Positions 1 to 9,253 of a stretch of DNA of 64,000 nt are shown in pieces; the stretch's first letter is position 1, and each line of letters begins with the position of its first letter. Origin of the DNA: Warburgia ugandensis (Eukaryota; Streptophyta; Magnoliopsida; Canellales; Canellaceae); contig CP141138.1 in assembly GCA_035236585.1 (NCBI GenBank), forward strand, positions 25,245,437 through 25,309,436, given 5' to 3'. A program made the position numbers and the translations under genes. The notes under the pieces were generated by a model. That model saw nothing but the letters and a program-made list of their open reading frames with translations. It made no database searches and had not been told where the DNA came from.

Positions 1-800
1 ATGTTGTATGAAGTTTGTCTATGTATCAAATAAAACATATGGTTCACATTTAGTTTTGAAACTTCAAAACCAAGTGTTATCTTAATTTCTGTAATTGTAA
101 AAGGATCCCGTGCATGTAAAAGAAATTATGTGTTAGTCTATAAGGGGAACAGCTGGGAGAGCTGAAGAGTACATGTGCAGCATCGCAATTTGACCTTTCT
201 ACTAGTGGATACCATGTATAGTTTAGTAAGTCTGAGTTGATGCCATCTTCCTGCTACATTACTGGACACCACATACAGGACATATAGGAAGTCAGAGTTG
301 ATGGCATCTTCCTGCTATCCTGAAGGTAGTTTTAAACTCAAAGTGGCAGGTAAAACATCAAGTCATAGATCTTGTGCTTTATGAATACTAGTAGAAAGAA
401 ATTTTGTCCAAAAGGTTAATATTAAAAGCAGGTATATCCTTCTGGTATGCATATAAAAAGAATGTAGTTTTACTGTAGTTTTGATATATAAAATATTGGT
501 AAGATACAAATAAGTTGGTAAGCTTTCGGACCAGCCTAGCAAGGAGCTAACTTGCAGCATATGTATGTGAAGTCCTGAGTGTTTGCATATCTTAATTATA
601 TGGATGAGGAAAAAGCTTGACTATCCTATATATTGGAAAGGCAAATATGTAACTCGTAACTTGTGTACATTCAACTAGAAAATCTTGTTTCTAATATCCA
701 TCCTTATGTCAACTTTGAGTGCTCTTCCTTGGTTAGGAAATGCTTATTGTAGGCTAGTCTGTGTGTTATTCTTATTTAATGTACTGTGCTAATTGGCAAG
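1..800 (+). other. Probable intron upstream of the terminal host exons
   Basis: No convincing coding exon is visible. The stretch is AT-rich and its right end looks like a plant 3' splice site: a T-rich run, a branch-point-like CTAAT, then AG at 799-800. It also holds an imperfect direct repeat of about 28 bases at about 227-257 and 291-319 (AGTCWGAGTTGATGSCATCT core). I infer that it is intronic from its position before the exon at 801. Confidence 0.5.
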
Positions 801-1472
801 GGCTCAAAAGAGGAAAAACATAAGAAATTTGGACTCATCAGCCAAGCAAGAAAATGCAAGCACTCCGTCAAAAAGGTTGGTAAATGTTTATGTTACTTCT
901 TTTCATGTCTGGAGGCACTTGTAGAGGGAGATCTAAAATCTGTGTGTTCCAGGGGACCATCCACTTCAACGGGCAAAACTAAAGATGGCAATATGAAATC
1001 TAGAGGCAAAGCAAAGGGCTCCACTACGAAATCCAGCAGTAAGTCGAGAACTGGTTCTTCTAAACCCGGCAATGAGTCAAAAGATAAGCTTGGCAGTGAA
1101 TCAAAAGATGGCAACGTAAAAACTAGCAATAAATCCAACAAGGATGCCAATCTTAAAGCAGGTGGGAAGTCCAAGGAGGACGCAAGCAGTAAATCCAAGG
1201 ATGAAATGCATAAAAATGTTAGTAAATCCAAGGACGATACACCTAAAACGGGAACCAAACAGAAGGAAGAAACTCCTAAAGTTGGAGCCAAATCGAAGGT
1301 TGGCCTGCTTAAATCCGGTGGCAAAACCAATGTGAATGGTGCTTCTGGGAAAGGAAAATCTAGTTCATCTAAGTTGGAAAAGAATGATGATTCTGCCAAG
1401 GGAAAATCGAGTTCAGCCAAGGCTCAAGAAAACAAGGTGCAAAGTGGGAAAAAGCGAAGAAGGCAACAATAG
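801..1472 (+). CDS. C-terminal exons of a Lys/Ser-rich nuclear protein, possibly PDS5-like
   Basis: Two exons are inferred, 801-875 and 953-1472. The 77-bp intron between them (876-952) has GT...AG ends and its removal keeps one frame open, giving Pro-Ser-Lys-Arg / Gly-Pro-Ser-Thr across the junction; the stop is TAG at 1470-1472. The tail of about 198 residues is dominated by Lys, Ser, Gly, Asp and Glu, with loosely repeated KSKD/E-type units, and ends in a basic GKKRRRQQ. Such tails are typical of disordered nuclear proteins. Plant PDS5 homologues, which regulate cohesin on chromosomes, end in similar Lys-rich regions, and the KRK...TPSKRG stretch fits that family. The diagnostic Tudor and HEAT parts lie outside the window, so the name is tentative. 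The open frame running through the intron from 786 is probably not the true product. Upstream exons lie left of position 1. Confidence 0.6.
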   Translation, partial: GSKEEKHKKFGLISQARKCKHSVKKVGKCLCYFFSCLEALVEGDLKSVCSRGPSTSTGKTKDGNMKSRGKAKGSTTKSSSKSRTGSSKPGNESKDKLGSESKDGNVKTSNKSNKDANLKAGGKSKEDASSKSKDEMHKNVSKSKDDTPKTGTKQKEETPKVGAKSKVGLLKSGGKTNVNGASGKGKSSSSKLEKNDDSAKGKSSSAKAQENKVQSGKKRRRQQ

Positions 1473-2734
1473 AACCGATCTCTTTCTAACCTGAATGGTC
1501 TTAGTGCAAATATTTCTGCTGCAACCCCTTGTGATTATACCCAGGTAAATATTATCTGTTTTGCTTCCTTTTCTGGCTCAAGAGGGCATGCATCTGTTGT
1601 TCCAGTTGCACTGCGCTTCACTGGCCAAGTAGAGTTGGTACTTTAAAGCTAACATTCCGAGAACAACGGCTAGTGATGTCAAATTCAATTATGGGGGCTT
1701 TGTAAGGTTGGCCATTTCTTTCTTAGATTAGAATGTGTCTTTGTGATGCAAAAATCATAAAAATTAAGGAGTCTCCTTTACAGTAAGTTATGGACATGAT
1801 GGTTGAATCTTTTTTCTCATGTTGTGAGGTAGCAAACTAAACCATAGCTGATCTTGAGTCTATGTTAGACGTGTGTCAATCTGTTTTTGGTTAGTCATCC
1901 ATCCTTTTCTCTTCACTTGGACTACACCTAATAGTCCTGTTCAATTAGCAGAGATGTTTGTTGCTTGGAGTGGTTTGTCATATGACGATCGCTGTTTCAT
2001 TGTATTGATTTTTCTAGAAATTAATCCTATTTTAACGTGGGAAATGATATTGTCGCCCCATCGTGGACATGCTGCCGCCCTTGCCATGGCTGTGTTACTC
2101 AGTGGTTTTGAGCTTCAAATCCTGTTGGCTTGGACGTTACAAATAGGAAAAGTAACCACAGATGGCCAGAAAGCCACCAAGGGGTTTGCAGTATGTTCAT
2201 GGAGGGTCAACTTAAAAGGAAAAGTGGAGGGGTAGGGAGTAGTGTCCGTTTGTATTGCGGTAATATCATTTCCTTGAATGTCCTGTTCCTGTCTTTTTGG
2301 CAGTAAATATATTAAAGAACGAGCTGAGTGTAAGGGTGCAGGATTCATGCCGTTTGCTTTGGATGTCGATTTAGTTCGAGCTTGAAGTTCAGTTTCCTCT
2401 GGAGAAGGAAACCTATCATTTTAGCGTAGAATGCATGTTCGTACAAAATTTTGGTGAGGAAATAGTGGTGGACGTGGTAAACTGGTAATGACATGGTTAA
2501 AAATATCCTACTAAGTATCACTGTAGTGATGACTTTTCAAATTGTGAATTTATCATCTGCGTGAGTACTGACAAATTAGAAAATTGCCTATAGTAAGGCT
2601 AAGGGCAAAATGCTTTATTTGATTCCGAAGTGTTTTACTCTGTAGCTGTTGTCCAAGCGAAATAAAGTTCACGGAGGTTCTTGTAGAAACAGATTACATA
2701 ATGAGGGGATATTTGTTGAAGATTTTCATCTACA
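1473..2734 (+). other. 3' UTR and downstream flank of the host gene
   Basis: After the stop codon the sequence has more balanced composition than the repeats that follow, as expected for a 3' UTR and flank. A CAG/GTAAAT at about 1542-1548 could be a donor for a 3' UTR intron, but I could not fix an acceptor. A 120-residue open frame at 1873-2235 has no recognisable domain and I treat it as chance. No polyadenylation site could be assigned with confidence. Confidence 0.4.
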
Positions 2735-3483
2735 ATGAAATAGGTCACATATGATCTTTATTTAGAATGTTATCGTCACATCAGTTAAAGATTTTTCTCT
2801 TGAAAGTAGATTATTTAGTGAAAAAGAGGCAAAAGAAGGTTCTTCAAGTTCAACGTAGATCAATTGAAGTATTACAGAAAAAAGAAGCGTCTCAAGTACA
2901 AAATGACTTAATTTTCAGTCTCTAACAAGTATTCTTTATCCAATTAGGCTATTTATACACGCTATAATTTCTCTAAGGAATTTACTATCTTTGTCTATAA
3001 AATGCCAACATCTTCAACTACAACTTTATAAGGGTTGTAAAATCATTTAACCCTTTCAGAGAAGATAACTTCACATGAATACAAAAACTCATTTTTAGAC
3101 CAAGTTTACAAAAATACTCATTCCATTAGCCTTTACGAAGTCATCTTTATCAACGTCTTCACTCAACTCTCGTGATCTTATAGCAGGTGTTTTAGAACCT
3201 TAACACATAGAAATGGTTTTTTTTTATTTTTTAAACCTAATCGCTTTGAAAGCTTTATAAAAAATCTCTTTAAACATACACCTCAAATTCTTGAACTCTT
3301 TTGAGAGACCTCTATGTTAGACATTTTTTCAAAATTTCTTGACTTAGAGCTAGACATTATTCTTATTGCTTTCATGCAAGATACTATTGATAGAAAAACC
3401 TTATGAAGAACTTATGGTTGAAAAAACCTTTAGATCTTGTAGAAGCATTTTATGTTTGTCCAAGAACAAGTATCAAGTTTGTA
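2735..3483 (+). mobile_element. Pararetrovirus fragment (copy 0), N-terminal polyprotein region
   Basis: This stretch follows, with many substitutions and indels, the same sequence as viral copy A at 6770-6865 plus 8594-9253 and viral copy C at 23240-23974. It contains only the degraded linker between movement and coat protein regions. About 655 bp present in copy A (about 6115-6770) is missing near its left end. No open frame remains. It ends at the same virus-to-gypsy junction seen at 9253/9254, so it shares ancestry with copy A after the gypsy insertion. Confidence 0.65.
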
Positions 3484-4515
3484 CATTCATTTGTTATCAC
3501 TTGTATGGTAAATGATTTTCACTTTAAGAAACTTAAGGGCTTCTGTTTGAACCACATCCTTTATATTAGGATTTAACTTTTTTTGTAATTGACGATATAA
3601 TTTAACATCGTTCTTTAAGTAGATTCAATGGGTACACATCGATGGGCTAATACCTTTAATGTCTATTATGTTCCATCCTATTGCACCTTTATGTTTCATC
3701 CTATTGCACCTTTATGTTCCTTGAAGGTTTTGAGTAATTGTTTCTCTTCAGATGTTTCTAGTTGAGATGCAATTATAATGACAGGAAAAATTTCTCTCTC
3801 TTAAATAGGAATATTTAAGTACAGAAGGTTGAGGTTTTAAATCTAGTTTAAGAGCTTTTTTAGATGATGTTATGAGAGTGGACTCCCTTAGTCAAAGTTT
3901 CTCATAATGAGGTCTCCATCTTGCTATGTCTATAGGAGCACAAAATCAAGGTGAGCATTAACTTCATCTATTGATTTATCCCCATTAAACTCATTTAAGT
4001 GGGCCAAGCGAGCCTCAAGTGGGTCTGAAAAGGAAGCGGTTATGAAATAATCTTGTATTACAGAATTTATCATGTTGACACAGTGTAAGTCATCACTGAT
4101 TTTTCTTAGTTTCTTGCATATATCAAATATGTTCAATTCTAGTGTTATGTTCTCAATTGAAAGCTTTATCACACAATTTGTGCAATTTATTAAGGCATTG
4201 AATATAGCAGAAAATGGGAATTCAAAGATTAGAGGGATTTCCTTTTGCTAATTTAGCAATGTTTGTATGTCCAAAACTAAAGATCGACTGGAAAAAAGAA
4301 TTGTTCTATTTCAACTAGCAAATATTCTACTATGCCCCTTGGTATCACCACTTATCTATCAGCTAACTAGAATGTAGTAGATCTTGGCTTGAGTTCTCCT
4401 AATTCTAGCTAAACATAAATTGTCTATGGTAACAGATTGACACTAGATCTTAAATTTAAGAGGGCTTGGGTAATATTGTAGTTGTCGATGATGCAAGTGA
4501 GAGTGGGGCAATCTG
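3484..4515 (-). mobile_element. Gypsy fragment, minus strand, protease-RT linker
   Basis: The reverse strand encodes remnants matching gypsy 1 at 9254-10250: the start of the RT domain, the linker before it, and the end of the protease region. The best surviving piece is at 3930-4172 minus, containing LELNIFDIC and LNEFNGDKSIDEV, close to the equivalent parts of the two longer gypsy copies. It breaks at about 4515 directly into a viral leader, so both ends are recombination or deletion junctions and no LTR is present. Confidence 0.7.
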
Positions 4516-5112
4516 GATCATTAATTAGACATTTTTCCTTTTGCTATCAGAGTCTAGTTTCTTTCCTATTTATTTTTGTAATTTAATTATGTCATTTAAC
4601 TTCTAAGTGAGTTATTTTGCTCTCAAGTTTATTTCGATTTATCTAATTACTTTCCATAATAGAGTACTGTTTCTATACCATCTTGATTAGTAACCTATGT
4701 CCATTGTCTTGTCCAGTATGCTCTATGGTGGCCACTTTGAGTGGATCTTCTACATTAGAAAATGAGACTTATAATGAATAATAGAACACGAGATTGGGCT
4801 ATAGAAAAATTATCCTGTATGGACAATTTTTTTTTAATGTTTTTCTAGTTAGTCCATTCACATAAGAGATCAAAGAGATTGTTTACGCAGAGGGAAGGCT
4901 ATGTTTTGCCTCACCAACATACCTTGTGAAAGACATTATCAAATTCTATCTCTTTAAAAAAAAATTAATAGTGAACATGAGAAGTATTTAGTTGATTAGA
5001 ATTAAATGAGAGAGTAGTAATACTTAGGATTCATGAAATCCTCTAGTCACCTATTGCCTTTTTCTTCCTTTAAGCCCTTAGAATTTGTTTCTTCAAATAA
5101 GAGATTATTTAT
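4516..5112 (+). mobile_element. Pararetrovirus copy A leader
   Basis: This leader aligns by eye with 21310-21790 of viral copy C, including shared blocks such as TACTTTCCATAATAGAGTAC and GAACATGAGAAGT. It has no long open frame. Plant pararetroviruses have a long structured leader between the primer site and the first gene, which fits the position of this stretch before the movement protein remnant. Confidence 0.65.
4542..4559 (+). promoter_or_regulatory. Primer-binding site, tRNA-Met type (viral copy A)
   Basis: TGCTATCAGAGTCTAGTT matches the expected initiator tRNA-Met complement TGGTATCAGAGCCAGGTT at 14 of 18 positions. It lies just upstream of a leader homologous to that of viral copy C, which has its own primer site at the same relative place. 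Caulimoviridae prime minus-strand DNA synthesis from tRNA-Met. Confidence 0.65.
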
Positions 5113-5880
5113 ATGAAGTAGATTATCTTATTGATGATAATAAAATTTCTATTACTTCTTTACTTTGTTGTAAATCCTTATAAAGTCTTTGATAAACCAT
5201 CTAGTTCTTTAGTAAAAAAATCCATAAAAAAATTGAAAGGTTAACAACAACCAATCCTAGTCAAAGAATATGTCCAAGCTTCTAAGTTTGATCAATTTCC
5301 CATTCCAATAAATGAATCCAAAAATTTCATCACTTTAAACATTCCTCATGGCTTACTTCCATCATGGAAACAGCAAGGGTTTACACATATTCATTTTAGC
5401 ACTATTAAACTTGCTTTTACTTTTCATGGTAGGAAAGGCCTTTTAGTTGTCTCTAGGATTCCTTTGCTCGACTCCCGTTTTAAAGAATATTAACATACCT
5501 GTATTGGTACAGTTCAAATGACTTTGAATGCTGCCACTGTTGCAATAACTTTATATCCAAACTTTAGTATGTCAATACGAGATCCTCATCTTTTTGATGC
5601 AGTGAAAGTATAAGTTCAAATCACTTGAACACCCCAAGTAGGATCAACATTTTCAGCAACTCTTCGCTATTAGATGATATACATATTACAAAAACATGCA
5701 TTTGATTTTGTAGTCCCAAATCATGCAAAGAGAGGTCATGCCCTCTTCATCCAAATTGATCAAGATGCAAGACCAACTTATACTTATGTTTCAAGGTAGT
5801 TATCTCATGTAGAGTTGAAAAATTTGTTACTAGAAAAGTCAATTACAAAGTAAGAAAAGATTCATGAAGAATCTCAGTCA
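5113..5880 (+). pseudogene. Broken movement-protein gene, viral copy A
   Basis: Translating the plus strand piecewise gives a 30K-superfamily-like movement protein region. Short recognisable runs include NIPHGLLPSWKQQG, FTFHGRKG and LYPNFSMSIRDP. In the virus this protein would form tubules or pores for cell-to-cell transport. The copy is dead: stops occur at 5611-5613 and soon after, plus a TAA near 5491, and the start is followed directly by a stop. The stop at 5611 sits at exactly the codon that is also a stop in copy C (22027-22029). The N-terminal part is retained here but deleted from copy C. Confidence 0.65.
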
Positions 5881-6865
5881 GTTCAGTCATTACTCTAATC
5901 TTCACCAAGTGAGTAGATAGCCTAGCAGAAACCAAGTTTATAAAAGATTCTCTCAAGATTCTTCCTCTTTAAATACTTCAATTGCCTTGCACATAGAATA
6001 CAACCTTATTGAACACACATCATATACTTATGATCCTATTCCCATTATATCCTTTGGCAATGAAGGAAAACCAATCTTTCAAGGTAAAGATCCAGAAATA
6101 GGTCACATATGATGGGATATATGTGATTGTCAAAAATTTCAAGAAGAATCACTTGATCCAACAAAATATGAAGGGGGAAAAAAGAATAAAAAATCCTTCT
6201 AGTAAAAACTCAAAGAAAGATATATGAGGTAGGTAATCTAACAATTGGAGATCTTAGAGAACCATCAGGTAAATCTGATTACTATATCATCTATCCTGGC
6301 AATGACACTCTCATAAAAAACTCTTCCTAAAATAAATCTCATATGAACTATCATTCACTCACAAATCCACCCTCTAAACCTTAGACACCTTATATTATTA
6401 AAAGGCACTATACCTTATTGATAACCTTGAAAATCCTCCTCTACCAAAACTATTATCAAAATCCTCTCAAATCTAGAAATCAAAAGAAGTCCTAGAAATC
6501 AATATGATGACTTCAATGGAATTTTCTCCATTCTTAGAGTTTGATTATCCACATAAGAACGCAACTCATGCTTGGAAAAAAAAAAATTCTATAGAAAAAA
6601 ATGTAGAAGTACATCCAAAGAAAATCTCAGTAGGAAAATGCCAGAGCATATAGTCAAGGCCTTCAAGAAATCTTAGAAAATCAGAAGGCTTTGCCTACTA
6701 CTATCACTTATAAGCTATTTTTCATAGACACAATTATTCTTGAATTAAAAGGAAAGATAGAAGTTGCTCATAAAAATGTTACACCATTGTCGCATCCATT
6801 AAAGATTTATCTCTTGGAAGTAGATTGCTTAGTTCAAAAGAGGCAGAAAAAAAGGTTCTTATAAG
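5881..6865 (+). pseudogene. Broken polyprotein N-terminal region, viral copy A
   Basis: This stretch corresponds to 22294-23330 of copy C. It retains short conserved runs such as EHTSYTYDPIPIIS and GKPIFQGKD, but carries many stops (for example TGA where copy C keeps TGG in the HIWWDI-like stretch) and frameshifts. It is the linker between movement and coat protein domains in this element; no enzymatic motif is expected or seen. It ends where the LINE was inserted. Confidence 0.6.
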
Positions 6866-8593
6866 TATAAGAATGCTAAAAAGGTTGCTAAGAGAATCAT
6901 AAGTCAACCTATACTTTAAGGCATATGATGACTTCTATAGTAGAATATGATCAAGAGAAGGTGAGAAAGATGTGTTTAAACTTACAAAAATAAGAGAACA
7001 GAAGGGGTAAGGATTTAGACCATGTTAGTTGCATTAGAAGTGATGATCAAATGATACTAGTCAAAGATGACGAGATCAAATAAAGTTGAGAAACTTACTT
7101 TCAAAAATTGTTAAATGACAATGGCTCTGAGAATATAGGGATTGAAGATAATGTAAACTTAAATAACATTGGACATTATATATATGAAAGTATGATTAGA
7201 ATACATGAAGTGAAAGAGGCCTTGAAAATGATGAAATCAGGAAAGGCCATGGGACTCAATGGTATACCAATAGAGGTTTGGAAGCATATGGGAGATACTG
7301 GAGTAGTTTGGTTGACCAAGTTCGTTAACAAGATTATAAAATCAAAGAAAATGCTGGATGAATGGAGGAAAAGCTCTATTATACCAATTTATAAGAATAA
7401 AGGAGACATTTAGAGTTGCACAAATTATTGGGGGATCAAACTTATGAGCCACACTATGAAACTTTTTGAAAGAGTGATTGAGAAGAGGCTATGATAGGAG
7501 ACAAGTGTAATGGAGAACCAATTTGGTTTCATGTCTAGGAGGTCTACCCTATATGCTATTTTCTTACTAAGAAAATTGATAAAGAAATATAGGGAGAGGA
7601 GGAAAGACCTCCACATGATCTTTATTGACTTAGAAAAAGCTTATGATAGAGTCCATAAAGAGTTATTATGGAGGGTGTTGGGTGAGAAAGGGGTTTCACG
7701 GGGGTATATAGACATAATTAAAGATATGTATGAGAGAACATTAACAAATGTTAAGATCACTAGTGGCAAGACTAGTGATTTTCCGGTGTAGGATTTGCAC
7801 CAAGGATCAACATTGAGACAAGAGGTAAGAGAGGGTGTAAACACAAAGCTAGAGTTATGGAGAGAAGCATTAAAATCTAAAGGATTTAAAATTAGCTGAA
7901 CTAAGACAGAATATATGGAATGCAATCTTAGTAAGGAGAGGAGTAGGTGTAGAACACCAGTTAAGATTGATAATCGAGAAGTTCAAATAAAATACTACTT
8001 TTGGTACTTAGGATAAATGATTCATGAGAGTCAAGAGATTGAGAGGGAGGTTGCCCAGAGAATCCAAGCTAGTTGGAACAAATGGAGATGTGCATCTGTA
8101 GTTTTGTGTTATTGGCAGGTGCCACTCAAATTAAAAGGGAAATTCTATAGGATGGCCATAAGGGCAGTCATGCTCTATGGATCAGAGTGTTGGGCAGTTA
8201 AGGAACAACATATTCATATGATGATGTCGTGGAAATGGATGAGTGGCAAGACAAGAAAGGATAGAATTAGGAATGAAAACATTAAAGGAAACTTAGGGGT
8301 AGCATAAATAGTAACAAGATGAGGGAGATAAGACTTAGATGGTTTGGACATGTCCAAAAGAGACCCGAAATGACACTCGTTAGAAAGAGTCAAACAATGC
8401 AAGTAGAAGGTTCTAAAAGGGTAAGGGGAAGGCCCAAAAGAATGTGGATAGAAGAGGTAAGAAAAGATCTAAAAACTTTGGGATTTAATGAAGCCTTGGT
8501 ACTTAATAAAGGCGAATGGAGGAACAAAATTCATGTGGCTGACCTCTAATTGGGATAAGCTCTTGATGATGATGATGATGATGATGATGATGA
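6866..8593 (+). mobile_element. RTE-type LINE, 5' truncated and internally deleted
   Basis: The plus strand encodes non-LTR reverse transcriptase remnants in order: SGKAMGLNGIPIEVWKH (about 7240), YKNKGDI, NQFGFMSRRST, FIDLEKAYDRV (about 7620), then LELWREALKSKGFK, YGSECWAVK (about 8175) and the C-terminal RLRWFGHVQKRP / KRVRGRPKRMW block (about 8331-8460). The part with the catalytic YADD/FADD motif is missing between HQGSTLRQ (about 7800) and the LELWRE block. The 3' end is a (TGA)n tract, as in plant RTE elements. The viral sequence continues on both sides, showing insertion into copy A. Flanks ATAAG and ACAAG may be a decayed target duplication. Confidence 0.85.
8563..8593 (+). repeat. 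(TGA)n microsatellite tail of the LINE
   Basis: About ten TGA units follow the LINE C-terminal coding end (HVADL then TAA at 8547-8549). RTE-clade LINEs commonly end in short tandem repeats rather than poly(A), so this marks the 3' end of the insertion. Viral sequence (ACAAGCTTAGCTC) resumes right after it. Confidence 0.85.
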
Positions 8594-9253
8594 CAAGCTT
8601 AGCTCAGATCCATTAACGCATCATAGAAAAAAGAAACATCTTAGGTAAAAAATGACCAAAAAATCTATCATACCTCACAACAACCTCTTTCCCTATCCAT
8701 TACCCAATTAAGCTATCCACATATGCAACAATCTCTCCAAGGAACTCAATTTTCCTATTCATAAAAATGCCAACTTCTTCAAATATAACCTTTCTAAGGA
8801 GTATAAAGTCCTTTCAACCCTTTTAGAGAAGATATCTTCACAAAAATGGATAAACCCATTTTTAGACCAAATCCACAAAAAGAAAAAGAAAAAATTACCT
8901 ATCCCATCATCCTTTGCTAAACCATCTTCATCAACATCTCCACCAAACCCTTCAGATTCAGTGCTTTAGAACCTCAACCAACAAAAATGTTTCCTCTTGA
9001 AAACCTTGATCCCATTGAGAGCTTTCTCAAAAATCTCTCTAAACCTACACTGTAATTCTTAAACTCTTTGAACAAACCTCCATTTTTGACAATTCTTCAA
9101 AATTTCTTGAGTTAGACCTAAGGATCATTCTTGATGCTTTTATGTAAGATACCATCGATAAAAAACCTTATGAAGAACCTATGATTGAAGAACCTCCAGG
9201 TCTTCTAGCAACATTTTATGTTCCTCTAGTAACTGATATCAACAAGTTGTTCA
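8594..9253 (+). pseudogene. Viral copy A polyprotein, continued after the LINE
   Basis: The sequence picks up the viral linker exactly where it left off before the LINE and parallels copy C at 23318-23974. Short preserved runs include ICNNLSKELNFP and WINPFLDQIHKK. Several stops interrupt every frame. At 9253/9254 it passes into minus-strand gypsy sequence. Confidence 0.65.

Noticed and set aside
893..1420. 175-codon minus-strand frame opposite the host exon
   Set aside because: It is the shadow of the Lys/Ser-rich coding strand; its Leu/Pro/Ser bias is explained by the plus-strand codons.
1873..2235. 120-codon plus-strand frame downstream of the host gene
   Set aside because: It has no family resemblance, no splice or start context of note, and lies where a 3' UTR is expected.
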